NCBI GenBank assembly: GCA_009377755.1 | Contig: WHTM01000011.1 | Span: 62,001 to 126,000 of the forward strand | Length of the DNA: 64,000 nucleotides | Source: Hyphomicrobiales bacterium | GTDB lineage: Bacteria; Pseudomonadota; Alphaproteobacteria; Rhizobiales; Xanthobacteraceae | Reading direction: 5' to 3' | In this document: positions 1-8,529 of the stretch, piece after piece | Numbering within the stretch: position 1 is the first letter of the stretch | Layout: each line of letters opens with the position of its first letter | Notes under the pieces: model-generated | Told to the model about the DNA's origin: nothing | Databases searched by the model: none | Seen by the model: the letters and a program-made list of their open reading frames with translations, nothing else | Program-made: the position numbers and the translations under genes

Positions 1-210
1 TTTCTGCCGGGCGGCGGCGCCGGTCCCGACGCCTCGCCGCCCGAAAAGGTGTATTTCGTGCTGGCCGGAGAGCTCACCGTCATCGTCGACGGCAAGGAGA
101 CGGTTCTGAAGAGGAACGATTCCTGCGTCATCGGTCCGAACGAGATGCGCGAGATCGTCAACCGCGGCAACGAGGTCTGCACGATCCTGGTCGCGGTCTC
201 GCCGGTGTAG
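1..210 (+). CDS. Cupin-domain protein, C-terminal part
   Basis: Frame 1 is open from the window edge to a TAG at 208-210, giving the last 69 residues of a protein that starts outside the window. The fragment reads as the second half of a small beta-barrel cupin: a 'VYFVLAGELTVIVDG' strand pair, then a glycine/asparagine-rich turn and a final hydrophobic strand (TILVAVSPV). Such cupins bind a metal and often act as small-molecule isomerases, dioxygenases or sensors. The first metal-binding motif lies outside the window, so the substrate cannot be inferred. It lies on the same strand as the dehydrogenase downstream, separated by a palindromic repeat. Confidence 0.75.
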   Translation, partial: FLPGGGAGPDASPPEKVYFVLAGELTVIVDGKETVLKRNDSCVIGPNEMREIVNRGNEVCTILVAVSPV

Positions 211-220
211 ACCATGCTCC

Positions 221-327
221 GTCACCCTGAGGCGCTCGCCGCATAGCGGCGAGCCTCGAAGGGCGACGGCCGGGTACCCGCGGCCATCCTTCGAGGGCCA
301 TGCTGCGCATGGCCACCTCAGGATGAC
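221..327. repeat. Palindromic intergenic repeat (CCTGAGG / CCTTCGAGG type)
   Basis: The outer arms GTCACCCTGAGG and CCTCAGGATGAC pair with one mismatch. Inner arms CCTCGAAGG and CCTTCGAGG pair within them. A related core is at 24243-24286. It fills the gap between the cupin and the dehydrogenase. No poly-T follows, so it is not an obvious intrinsic terminator. Confidence 0.8.
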
Positions 328-351
328 GCCTCAGTATGTGGTGAGTCAGAT

Positions 352-1167
352 ATGTCCGAGGATGCCCTGAAGAATCCCCTCTCCCTGTTCGACATTCGTG
401 GAAAAACCGCGATCGTCACCGGCGCGTCGGGCGCCTTCGGCAAGGTGGCGGCGAAAACGCTCGCTGCGGCCGGCGCCAACGTCCTGCTGGCGGCCGGCAA
501 CGCATCCGAGATGAAAAAGGTCGCCGCCGAATGCGAGGCGCTTGGCGCCAAGGTCGGGAGCATCGCCAAACGGCCTGCATCGGAAGCCGATTGCGCGGCG
601 ATCGTCGATGGGGCCGTGAAGGCATTCGGCCGCGTCGATATCCTGGTGGTCGCGGGCGGCCTCAATAAAGTGTCGAAGATCGTCGACCAGAAGCCGGAAG
701 ACTTCCTCGACGTGATGGACGCCAACGTCACCCAGTCGTGGCTGATGGCGCGTGCCGCCGGTGCGCAGATGCTCAAGCAAGGCAAGGAAGGCAAACCTGG
801 CGGCAAGGTGATCCTGACCTCGTCGGCGCGTGGACTGCTCGGCCACCCCGCCGGCTACACCGCCTATTGCGCGTCGAAGTCGGCGGTCGACGGCATTACC
901 AAGGCGCTCGGCTGCGAATGGGGCGGCAACGGCATCACGGTCAACGCGCTCGGGCCCACGGTGTTCCGGTCGCCGCTGACGGAATGGATGTTCGCCGAGG
1001 ACGAGCGCGGCAAGACCGTCCGCGCCGGGTTCCTCACGCGTGTCCCGAAGGGGCGCCTCGGCGAGCCGTCGGACCTCGCTGGGCCGCTCCTGTTCCTCGC
1101 CTCGGCGGCGTCGGATTTCTATACGGGGCATATTCTCTATGCGGATGGTGGCTATACGGCGGGTTGA
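352..1167 (+). CDS. Short-chain dehydrogenase/reductase (SDR)
   Basis: This 271-residue protein is a classical SDR. The dinucleotide-binding motif TGASGAFG is at residues 23-30 and the active-site Tyr172-x3-Lys176 is in YTAYCASK, with the catalytic Ser in the preceding TSSARG strand. These enzymes oxidise or reduce alcohol and ketone groups with NAD(P)H in the cytosol. The usual NNAG motif is replaced by VAGG near residue 100. The next gene on the same strand encodes a 3-hydroxyacyl-CoA dehydrogenase, and a CoA-linked catabolic cluster follows, so a role in that pathway is plausible. The substrate is unknown. The start is the first ATG after the repeat. Confidence 0.88.
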   Translation: MSEDALKNPLSLFDIRGKTAIVTGASGAFGKVAAKTLAAAGANVLLAAGNASEMKKVAAECEALGAKVGSIAKRPASEADCAAIVDGAVKAFGRVDILVVAGGLNKVSKIVDQKPEDFLDVMDANVTQSWLMARAAGAQMLKQGKEGKPGGKVILTSSARGLLGHPAGYTAYCASKSAVDGITKALGCEWGGNGITVNALGPTVFRSPLTEWMFAEDERGKTVRAGFLTRVPKGRLGEPSDLAGPLLFLASAASDFYTGHILYADGGYTAG

Positions 1168-1202
1168 TTTTTTCGTGTCCCGGGCGCAGCGCAGCGTGAA
1201 CA

Positions 1203-1271
1203 CCGGAAGTCGGGTGTACCCGACTTCCGGCACGATTTGAACAGCCGCAAGTCGGAAACATCCGACTTGCG
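1203..1271. repeat. Pair of perfect hairpins (ACTTCCGG / ACTTGCG)
   Basis: Two adjacent perfect stem-loops are visible: 13-bp arms with a 2-nt loop at 1203-1230, and 10-bp arms with a 6-nt loop at 1246-1271. The same pair, in the same order and with nearly the same spacing, recurs at 24088-24156. They lie behind the SDR gene, but no T-tract follows. Confidence 0.85.
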
Positions 1272-1274
1272 ATG

Positions 1275-1398
1275 CGCTGCAGAATCGGGACCGTTGCGAA
1301 TTCGGAGCTTGGAACGGCCCCGGATCGGCGGTGCAGCACCGTAGCGCGCGAAGACGCGCGTAAACGCGCTTATAGTGCCGCACCGCGTCCGGGACACG
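1275..1398. repeat. Dispersed palindromic repeat (GTCCCGGACGCGGTGC type)
   Basis: This stretch matches 59897-60013 in the opposite orientation: a block ending in GTCCGGGAC, GGGGCCGTT next to a partner ACGGTCCC, and GATTCTGCA or GGTTCTGCA. It separates the SDR gene from the 3-hydroxyacyl-CoA dehydrogenase gene and probably contains the promoter of the latter. I see no clear -35/-10 pair. Confidence 0.65.
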
Positions 1399-1413
1399 AG
1401 GGCAAGTGGTGAC

Positions 1414-2322
1414 ATGAGCAAAGCGCGCATCGCCGTCATCGGCGCCGGCCTCATGGGGCACGGCATCGCCCAGGTGTTCGCGCTTGCCGGCCACGACGTC
1501 ACGGTCTATGACGCCGTCGAGGCGAGCCTGAAGACGGTCCGCGACCGCATCGCTGAAAACCTGCGCGATCTCGACGAGGACGTGACCGCCTACGAGCGGG
1601 TGCGGCCGCTCGGCGATCTCAGCGAAGCCGTGCGCGAGGCCGACTACGTGGTCGAAGCGGCGCCGGAAGATCTGCCGCTGAAGCAGAAGCTGTTCGCCGA
1701 CATCGAGCGCCACGTGCGGCCGGACACGATCCTGGCGAGCAACACCTCGGTGATCCCGATTACGCAGATCATGGGCGGCCTCGAGCGGCGTGAGCGCGCG
1801 CTCGGCACCCACTGGTGGAACCCGCCGTTCCTGGTGCCGCTGGTCGAGGTGATCGGCACCGAATGGACCTCGCAGGCTGCGATCGATTTCACCATGAAGC
1901 TGCACGCCGATGTCGGCAAGACGCCGGCGCACGTGAAGAAGGACGTGCCCGGCTTCATCGGCAACCGGCTACAGCATGCGCTGTGGCGCGAGGCGATCTC
2001 GCTGGTCGAGCGCGGCATCTGCGATGCCGAGACGGTCGACATCGTCATCAAGGCGGCGTTCGGACGCCGGCTCGCCGTGCTCGGCCCCTTGGAAAACGCC
2101 GACATGGTCGGCACCGACCTGACGCTGGCGATCCACCGCATCGTGCTGCCGGACATCGAGTCGCGGCCGGGGCCGTCGCCGTACCTGGAGCAGCTCGTCG
2201 CCGGCGGCAAGCTCGGGTTCAAGAGCGGCGAGGGCTTCCGCACATGGACGCCTGAACAGCAGACTGAGTTGCGCGCGAAGGTCATCCGCCATCTCAAACA
2301 GGCGCGCGCACAGGATGTCTAG
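1414..2322 (+). CDS. 3-hydroxyacyl-CoA dehydrogenase family protein
   Basis: A 302-residue NAD-dependent dehydrogenase. The Rossmann motif GAGLMG is at residues 10-15. The catalytic-histidine segment (GTHWWNPP, His133) is followed by a VPLVEVI strand, as in the 3-hydroxyacyl-CoA / L-carnitine dehydrogenase family. A C-terminal helical dimerisation domain follows. It oxidises a 3-hydroxyacyl (CoA) group to the 3-keto form in the cytosol. The ATG at 1414 was chosen because the 13 upstream in-frame codons lie in repeat-derived sequence. The TAG stop is formed by the CTAG terminus of the palindromic repeat starting at 2319. The exact substrate is not clear. Confidence 0.88.
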   Translation: MSKARIAVIGAGLMGHGIAQVFALAGHDVTVYDAVEASLKTVRDRIAENLRDLDEDVTAYERVRPLGDLSEAVREADYVVEAAPEDLPLKQKLFADIERHVRPDTILASNTSVIPITQIMGGLERRERALGTHWWNPPFLVPLVEVIGTEWTSQAAIDFTMKLHADVGKTPAHVKKDVPGFIGNRLQHALWREAISLVERGICDAETVDIVIKAAFGRRLAVLGPLENADMVGTDLTLAIHRIVLPDIESRPGPSPYLEQLVAGGKLGFKSGEGFRTWTPEQQTELRAKVIRHLKQARAQDV

Positions 2323-2484
2323 TGCCCCGCTTCCGACGTTCGTGATACATGGCAGCACTCTCCGACACGAACTTCGGAAGCAAAGGGGCACTAGCAAGTC
2401 TATGATTCTAGTGCCGCTTTTCGATTTGAAGTTCCTGAATGCATTGCAGCAGGTGGTGCAGAAACTTCAAATCGGCGGCATTAG
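2319..2484. repeat. Composite of two CTAG-bounded palindromes (A plus B)
   Basis: Element A (2319-2394) runs from CTAGTGCCCC to GGGGCACTAG around the inner stem CGAACTTCGGAAG. Element B (2408-2484) runs from CTAGTGCCGC to GGCGGCATTAG around CTTCAAATCG arms. They are joined by a 13-nt linker. The whole composite, linker included, recurs as an inverted copy at 35449-35614. The left terminus of A overlaps the stop codon of the upstream dehydrogenase. Confidence 0.9.
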
Positions 2485-2513
2485 TCGTCGTTGACGAGCG
2501 GCGAAGGCGGACG

Positions 2514-3161
2514 CTACTCGCTCGGCAATTCCGGACACGGGCGCCGCGCGATTTCCCACGCTTCGTCAGGCGGGACGCCGAGCATGCCGAGCAGATTCAC
2601 CACCGCATCGTCCATCTTCTCGATGCCGATCTTGCGGTCGCATACGGCCAGACTGAAACCGACAATGACATGCGTCGCCATGCGCCACGCCAGTTCCGGA
2701 TCCTCGGTGCGATAGCGGCCGGCGGCGACCGCGTTGCGGATGTCGCGGATCGCATACGGTCCCATCACCCGGTACATTGCATCGGCGATGACCTCCGAGC
2801 GGCGCAGCAGCCAGCGCCAGCGGCGATCGGTGGTGGCCGCCTTCATGACGTTACGGATGCCGAAAGCGTAGACCTGCCCGGGATCGTCGAACGTGTTGGT
2901 CACGGCTTCGATGCGTTGCGCCAGGAGGTCCATGACCCGCTCCATCACGCACATCGCGAGGTCGTCCTTGGACGCGAAGTAATTGTAGACCGTGCCCGCA
3001 CCCACATCCGCGAGTTCGGCGATCTCGGCCATGGTCGCCGCGTCGATGCCCTTGCTCGCCATTACCTGATGGCCAGCCGCCAGCAACGCTTCCCGGTTGC
3101 GCCGTTTGCGCCGGTCGCTTCGGGTTTCGCCTCTGGTGCCCTGGGTGGTCTGAAGATTCAT
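2514..3161 (-). CDS. TetR/AcrR family transcriptional regulator
   Basis: A 215-residue regulator with an N-terminal TetR DNA-binding domain, including the typical helix-turn-helix signature (TMAEIAELADVGAGTVYNYF, about residues 43-62). The C-terminal domain is a divergent helical ligand-binding part. It is transcribed away from the acyl-CoA-dehydrogenase-like gene at 3387. The simplest reading is that it represses itself and that gene, and that an aromatic or acyl-CoA ligand releases it. A perfect 12-bp palindrome spans its own start codon. The ligand is unknown. Confidence 0.9.
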   Translation of the reverse strand: MNLQTTQGTRGETRSDRRKRRNREALLAAGHQVMASKGIDAATMAEIAELADVGAGTVYNYFASKDDLAMCVMERVMDLLAQRIEAVTNTFDDPGQVYAFGIRNVMKAATTDRRWRWLLRRSEVIADAMYRVMGPYAIRDIRNAVAAGRYRTEDPELAWRMATHVIVGFSLAVCDRKIGIEKMDDAVVNLLGMLGVPPDEAWEIARRPCPELPSE

Positions 3162-3168
3162 ATATGAA
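3157..3168. promoter_or_regulatory. Candidate TetR operator over the regulator start codon
   Basis: TTCATATATGAA is a perfect 12-bp palindrome that includes the start codon of the minus-strand TetR gene (complement of 3159-3161). Binding there would block its own transcription or translation. The assignment to this TetR rests on position only. Confidence 0.4.
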
Positions 3169-3312
3169 CAACAATCATGAAAGAGCCAATGTTCAGGCGA
3201 GGAACCAATATAAGTCGCTCATCTTCATTGCACAATTGGCGCGGCCGACGATCTCGCTCAAGATTGAATTGCTGTCCTTTGATCCGCGCCCATTTCCGAA
3301 TGAAAATCATAG

Positions 3313-3340
3313 TTGACTGACGTTCACTCCCAGCTAACGT
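3313..3340 (+). promoter_or_regulatory. Candidate promoter of the flavoprotein gene
   Basis: TTGACT at 3313-3318 and TAACGT at 3335-3340 are 16 nt apart, about 45 nt before the GTG start at 3387. The -35 is good and the -10 is weak. The sequence TGACGTTCA within the spacer could also be bound by the divergent TetR regulator. Confidence 0.35.
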
Positions 3341-3386
3341 ATTGGCCGGAGCCCCTGGGGGATCAACCGGCGGACGGGAGGAATTT

Positions 3387-4577
3387 GTGATCAACGACTT
3401 TCCGAAGGACAGCACGGCCAAGCGCAAGATGCTGCTCGACGGCGTTGCGTCGATCGCCGACACGCTTCGGGCTTCAGGTTCGAAGAGCGAAGAATTGGGC
3501 ACGCTTGCACCGGAGGCCGTGAAGGCCTTGCGCGAAACCGGCATGTTCCGGTTGAAGCTGGCGCACGAGATGGGGGGCGCCGAGGCCGATCCGGTGACCG
3601 AGATGCTGGTATTGGAAGGCCTCGCCTATCACGACCTCACCAGCGGCTGGTGCACCATGGTGGGCGCCACCGGCATCGCCTCGCTCGGCACCTTCCTGCC
3701 GCCGGCCGGCATCGGGAAAGTGTTCAAGGACGGGAAGATTCCGACCGCCTCAATCTCTTTCTTCCCGGCAGGTCGCGCCGTACGCGAGGGCAAGGGCTAT
3801 CGGGTCAACGGCCGCTGGCGCTTCAACAGCGGCATCCGTCACGCCGAATGGGTCCTCGGCGGCACCGTCGTCGAAGGTACCGAAGCCGAGAATGGCGGAG
3901 CACCGATCGTGATGTTCTCTGTCTTTCCAGCGGCCGACGTCACGTTGTACGACAATTGGGGGGGCGTGGTCGGCCTCAAGGGCACCGGCTCATGCGATTT
4001 CTCCGTCGAGAATTACGAACTGTCGCCGGATTTTACCTTCGTCTGGGATCTGCTTGCACCAAAGCCGCTGCGCGGCGGTGCCGGTTATCTGCTTCCTCCG
4101 TTCAGCTACGTCGCCAAAGAGCACGGCAGCGTCGCGATTGGCGCTGCGCGACGGGCGCTCGACGAACTGATCGTCATTGCGACCACCACGCGAGGCATGT
4201 TCCGCTCCTCAAGGCTCGACGAACGTCAAGTGGTGCATCGTTTGATCGGCCAGGCGGACCTGAAGTTGCGGGCAGCCCGGGCACTGATGCATGAGCGCTA
4301 CGAAGCACTCTACGAAAAGGCGAAAGCAGGCCAACTGCCCGACGGCACCGACATCGCAGATACGCGCGCGATCTGCGTTCATGCCACCGACGTCGCGATC
4401 GAAATCGCGACAATGGCCTATCACTTCGCCAGCACCACCGGGTTGCACCATCCCCATGTGATCGGCCGGTTGCTGCGCGACCTCAACACGGCCGGTCTCC
4501 ATCAGGTGATGAGCGACACTGCATACGAGAACCACGGCAAGTTCCGCCTCGGGCTGGCTGCCGATCCGCTCGCGTGA
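3387..4577 (+). CDS. Acyl-CoA dehydrogenase-like flavoprotein (HsaA/DszC type)
   Basis: A 396-residue protein with the acyl-CoA dehydrogenase fold: an N-terminal helical domain, a central beta domain with a GRWRFNSGIRHAEW segment, and a C-terminal domain of the Acyl-CoA_dh_2 type found in flavin-dependent monooxygenases such as HsaA. Members with this C-terminal type usually oxygenate aromatic substrates using FMNH2 from a partner reductase, rather than dehydrogenating acyl-CoA. No reductase gene is adjacent. The GTG at 3387 is preferred because GGGAGGA lies 4-10 nt upstream. The divergent TetR is its probable regulator. The ABC binding protein follows after 33 nt and is likely cotranscribed. 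Confidence 0.8.
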   Translation: MINDFPKDSTAKRKMLLDGVASIADTLRASGSKSEELGTLAPEAVKALRETGMFRLKLAHEMGGAEADPVTEMLVLEGLAYHDLTSGWCTMVGATGIASLGTFLPPAGIGKVFKDGKIPTASISFFPAGRAVREGKGYRVNGRWRFNSGIRHAEWVLGGTVVEGTEAENGGAPIVMFSVFPAADVTLYDNWGGVVGLKGTGSCDFSVENYELSPDFTFVWDLLAPKPLRGGAGYLLPPFSYVAKEHGSVAIGAARRALDELIVIATTTRGMFRSSRLDERQVVHRLIGQADLKLRAARALMHERYEALYEKAKAGQLPDGTDIADTRAICVHATDVAIEIATMAYHFASTTGLHHPHVIGRLLRDLNTAGLHQVMSDTAYENHGKFRLGLAADPLA

Positions 4578-4610
4578 TATCGAACGCAATACGAACCAGG
4601 GAGGGTTCAA

Positions 4611-5912
4611 ATGGCCGACAGGACGAATGGTACCCGTAGCGAGCATGGGATTTCCCGCCGCACGCTTGTGAAAGCCGGCCTCGGCGCCATCGCCGCGCCG
4701 GCCGTGCTGCGCGTGCTGCCCGCCGATGCGCAGTCGAACGTCATCAAGATTGGGCATGTCGGCCCGCGCACCGGCCCGCTCGCCGGCTTCGGTGAGGCCA
4801 ACGCCTTCATCCATGAGCAGGTGCGCGGCATCCTGTCGAAGGGCCTGAGCAACGGCGGCAAGACCTGGCAGGTGCAGATTATCTCCAAGGACAGCCAGTC
4901 GAGCGGCAGCCGCGCGGCGGAAGTCGCCTCCGAACTGATCCTCAGCGACAAGGTGAACCTGGTCGTCGCCGACTCGACGCCCGACACCACCAATCCGGTG
5001 GCCGACCAGTGCGAGGTCAACGAGGTGCCCTGCATCACCACCAACTGCCCGTGGCAGCCGTATTTCTTTGGCCGCAAGGGTGATCCGAAGAAGGGCTTCA
5101 CCTGGACCTATCACTTCTTCTGGGGGCTGGAGGACGTGATCGCCTCGTTCCTCGCGCTGTGGGACTCGGCACCGACCAACAAGGTCGTCGGCGGACTGTT
5201 CCCCAACGATGCCGACGGCAATGCCTGGGGCGATCCCAAGCTCGGCCTGCCGCCCGCGTTGGCGAAGGCCGGCTACAAGCTGCACGACCCCGGTCGCTAT
5301 CAACTGATGAACAACGACTTCACGTCGCAGATCACCGCGTTCAAGAACATCAAGGCGGAGATCGTCACCGGCAACATGATCCCGCCGGACTTCGCCACCT
5401 TCTGGTCGCAGGCGGCGCAGCAGGGCTTCCGGCCGAAGATCGTCACCATCGGCAAGGCGCTGCTGTTCCCGTCGGTGATCGAGTCGCTGGGCGCGCGCGG
5501 CGACGGCCTGACCAGCGAGATCTGGTGGACGCCGCACCATCCGTTCAAGTCGAGCCTCACCGGCCAGTCGGCGCGTGAGCTTACCGACGCCTATGTGAAG
5601 GCCACCAACCGGCCGTGGACGCAGCCGATCGGCTTTCAGCACGCGCTGTTCGAGGTGGCGATCGACGTGCTCAAGCGCGCCAAGAACCTGCAGGATCCGA
5701 AGTCGATCCTGGAGGCGATCACCACCACCAAGTACAACTCGATCGTCGGGCCGGTGCAGTGGACCGGCCAGCCGGTGAAGAACGTCACCAAGACGCCGCT
5801 GGTCGCCGGCCAATGGCAGCGCCAGGCGAACGGCAAGTACGACCTGGTCATCACCACCAACAAGCCCGCGCCGGAAATCCCGGTCGGCGGCAAGCTGAAG
5901 CTGTTGTCGTAA
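4611..5912 (+). CDS. Liv-type ABC transporter substrate-binding protein
   Basis: A 433-residue periplasmic binding protein of the branched-chain amino acid / amide type (Peripla_BP_6 fold). The N-terminus has a twin-arginine motif (SRRTLVKAGLG), a hydrophobic stretch and a DAQ cleavage region, so export by Tat is likely. The mature part starts with IKIGHVGPRTGPLAGFG, the usual first strand of this family. GGGAGGG precedes the ATG. It is followed by genes for both ATPases and both permeases, so it supplies the specificity of this importer. In such catabolic clusters these proteins often bind aromatic acids or amides. The ligand is not known here. Confidence 0.9.
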   Translation: MADRTNGTRSEHGISRRTLVKAGLGAIAAPAVLRVLPADAQSNVIKIGHVGPRTGPLAGFGEANAFIHEQVRGILSKGLSNGGKTWQVQIISKDSQSSGSRAAEVASELILSDKVNLVVADSTPDTTNPVADQCEVNEVPCITTNCPWQPYFFGRKGDPKKGFTWTYHFFWGLEDVIASFLALWDSAPTNKVVGGLFPNDADGNAWGDPKLGLPPALAKAGYKLHDPGRYQLMNNDFTSQITAFKNIKAEIVTGNMIPPDFATFWSQAAQQGFRPKIVTIGKALLFPSVIESLGARGDGLTSEIWWTPHHPFKSSLTGQSARELTDAYVKATNRPWTQPIGFQHALFEVAIDVLKRAKNLQDPKSILEAITTTKYNSIVGPVQWTGQPVKNVTKTPLVAGQWQRQANGKYDLVITTNKPAPEIPVGGKLKLLS

Positions 5913-5927
5913 CGCGCGGCGCATACT

Positions 5928-6045
5928 GCTGTCATCGCCCGCGAAAGCGGGCGATCCAGTATTCCGTATCGCCAACGAGAAGCGCCATAGCTACTATTGG
6001 CGTCAATGGTTGCTGGATGCCCCGCATTCGCGGGGCATGACAGCT
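5928..6045. repeat. Palindromic repeat (CTGTCATCGCCCG type)
   Basis: The terminal arms GCTGTCATCGCCCG and CGGGGCATGACAGC form an imperfect inverted repeat, with inner arms around CGATCCAGTATTC and TGCTGGATGC. It fills the gap between the binding protein gene and the first ATPase gene, and may act as a stabilising or attenuating mRNA hairpin. Confidence 0.75.
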
Positions 6046-6058
6046 TCGGAGCTTGGTG

Positions 6059-6789
6059 ATGGCCCCGATCCTCACCCTCGAACGCATCTCGAAACGCTTC
6101 GGCGCCGTCGTCGTCGCCACCGACATCGACCTCGCGCTCGGCGACGGCGAGGCGCTCGGCATCATCGGCCCGAACGGCGCAGGCAAGACCACCCTGTTCG
6201 GCATCATCACCGGCACGGTGGCGCCCGACGCCGGACGCGTCGCGTTCGACGGCACCGACATCACCCGGCTAACACCGGAGCGGCGCTGCCGGCTGGGCAT
6301 TGCCCGCTCGTTCCAGATTCCGCAGCCGTTCACCGGCATGACCGTGTTCGAGAACCTGGTGGTCGCCGCCGCCTTCGGCGACGGGCGCGGCGAGCGCGAC
6401 GTTTACGCAGACTGCGCGGGCCTGCTGCAGCGCTGTGGCTTGGCGGACAAGGCGAACCGCGTCGCCGGCTCGCTCACCTTGCTCGACCGCAAGCGGTTGG
6501 AGCTCGCCCGCGCGCTCGCCACGCGACCGAAGCTGCTGCTGCTCGACGAGGTCGCGGGCGGGCTGGTCGAGCATGAATGCGCCGAGCTGGTGGCGCTGAT
6601 CAAGGACGTGCGCGCGACCGGTGTCTCGATCATCTGGATCGAGCACGTGGTGCATGCGCTGCTCGCCAGCGTCGACCGGCTGGTGGTGCTGCACGGCGGC
6701 GGCTTCATCGCCGCAGGCGATCCGCACATCGTGATCCGTTCGCCGCAGGTGCGGGAAATCTACATGGGCATCGCGGCGGCGGAACCGTG

Positions 6790-6790
<1 letters not shown>
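6059..6790 (+). CDS. Liv-type ABC transporter ATPase (LivG family)
   Basis: A 243-residue ABC ATPase. The Walker A motif is GPNGAGKTT (about residues 37-45) and Walker B is LLLLDE followed by VAGGL. The signature region reads SLTLLDRKRLELARAL, close to the LivG form rather than the classic LSGGQ, with LLDRKR replacing the usual GDQRR. The protein energises import with the LivF-like partner encoded next. The ATG at 6059 was chosen over the upstream in-frame TTG and GTG codons because the family starts here. Its stop overlaps the next start by one base, which indicates translational coupling. Confidence 0.9.
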
Positions 6791-7497
<707 letters not shown>

Positions 7498-7508
7498 TGT
7501 GACGCAAG

Positions 7509-7652
7509 CCTCTCGGTTGTCATCCCGGCCAAGGCGCCGAAGGCGCCGCGAGCCGGGACCCACGTACCCCGGCGCTCACAATTCATCGCTGACGCAGGGA
7601 TACATGGGTCCCGGATCGCCGCTTCACGGCGTCCGGGATGACAGCGGAGAGG
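7509..7652. repeat. Palindromic repeat, CTCTC...TGTCATCCCGG family, copy 1
   Basis: It starts with CCTCTCGGTTGTCATCCCGG and ends with CCGGGATGACAGCGGAGAGG, so the ends are inverted repeats of each other. Inner segments include GGGACCCACGTA and ATACATGGGTCCC, also inverted. It lies inside the transporter cluster. The same termini bracket the GIY-YIG gene at 12046-12336. Confidence 0.9.
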
Positions 7653-7653
7653 G

Positions 7654-8529
7654 ATGGTGCCCCTAATGGAATGGGTCAACATCATCTTGCAAGGCGCGCT
7701 GCTCGGTGGCCTCTATGCCATGTTCGCGGCCGGCCTGTCGCTGATCTTCGGGGTGATGCGACTGGTCAACATCGCCCACGGCGACCTGATCGTGCTCGCC
7801 GCCTATCTCTCGCTGCTGGCGACCGATGCGTTCGGCCTCGGGCCGATGACCTCGCTCCTCGTCGTCGTGCCGCTGATGGCGGTGATCGGCTACACGCTGC
7901 AACGCGGCATTCTCAATCAGACACTCGGGCCCGACTTGCTGCCGCCGCTGCTGGTCACCTTCGGCCTATCGATCATCATCCAGAACGGGCTGTTGGAACT
8001 GTTCACCGCCGACAGCCGTCGGCTGCAAGCCGGTGCGGTCGAAGTGGCGAGCCTGCACGTCGCCGACGGGCTGTCGATCGGCGTGCTGCCGCTGCTGCAG
8101 TTCGTGACCGCCATCGCGGTGATCGCCGTGCTGCAACTGGTCTTCTACCGCACGGCGCTCGGCCGCGCCTTCCGCGCCACCTCCGACGACCAGGACGTCG
8201 CCCAGCTCATGGGCCTCGACAACCGGCATGTGTTCGGGCTCGCCATGGCGCTATCGCTGGCGGTTGTCGCGATTGCCGGCATTTTTCTCGCGGTGCGCAC
8301 CAATTTCGATCCAGCGATTGGCCCGGCACGGCTGATCTTCGGCTTCGAGGCGGTGATCATCGGCGGTCTGGGGAGCATGTGGGGCACGCTCGCCGGCGGC
8401 ATCATCCTCGGCGTCGCCCAGGCGATCGGCGCGCAGCTCGATCCCGGCTGGCAACTGCTGGCCGGGCACATCGCGTTCCTGATCATCCTCGCCATCAAGC
8501 CCGATGGGCTGTTCCCGAAGGTGCAGTGA
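7654..8529 (+). CDS. Liv-type ABC transporter permease (LivH family)
   Basis: A 291-residue, very hydrophobic permease with about eight membrane segments. The N-terminus (LLGGLYAMFAAGLSLIFGVM, then NIAHGD) is characteristic of LivH. It forms half of the transmembrane channel. Two starts are possible: ATG 7654, directly behind GGAGAGGG, and ATG 7666 (MEWVNIILQ), which matches the family N-terminus better but lies further from the ribosome-binding site. The stop overlaps the ATG of the next permease gene (ATGA). Confidence 0.9.
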   Translation: MVPLMEWVNIILQGALLGGLYAMFAAGLSLIFGVMRLVNIAHGDLIVLAAYLSLLATDAFGLGPMTSLLVVVPLMAVIGYTLQRGILNQTLGPDLLPPLLVTFGLSIIIQNGLLELFTADSRRLQAGAVEVASLHVADGLSIGVLPLLQFVTAIAVIAVLQLVFYRTALGRAFRATSDDQDVAQLMGLDNRHVFGLAMALSLAVVAIAGIFLAVRTNFDPAIGPARLIFGFEAVIIGGLGSMWGTLAGGIILGVAQAIGAQLDPGWQLLAGHIAFLIILAIKPDGLFPKVQ

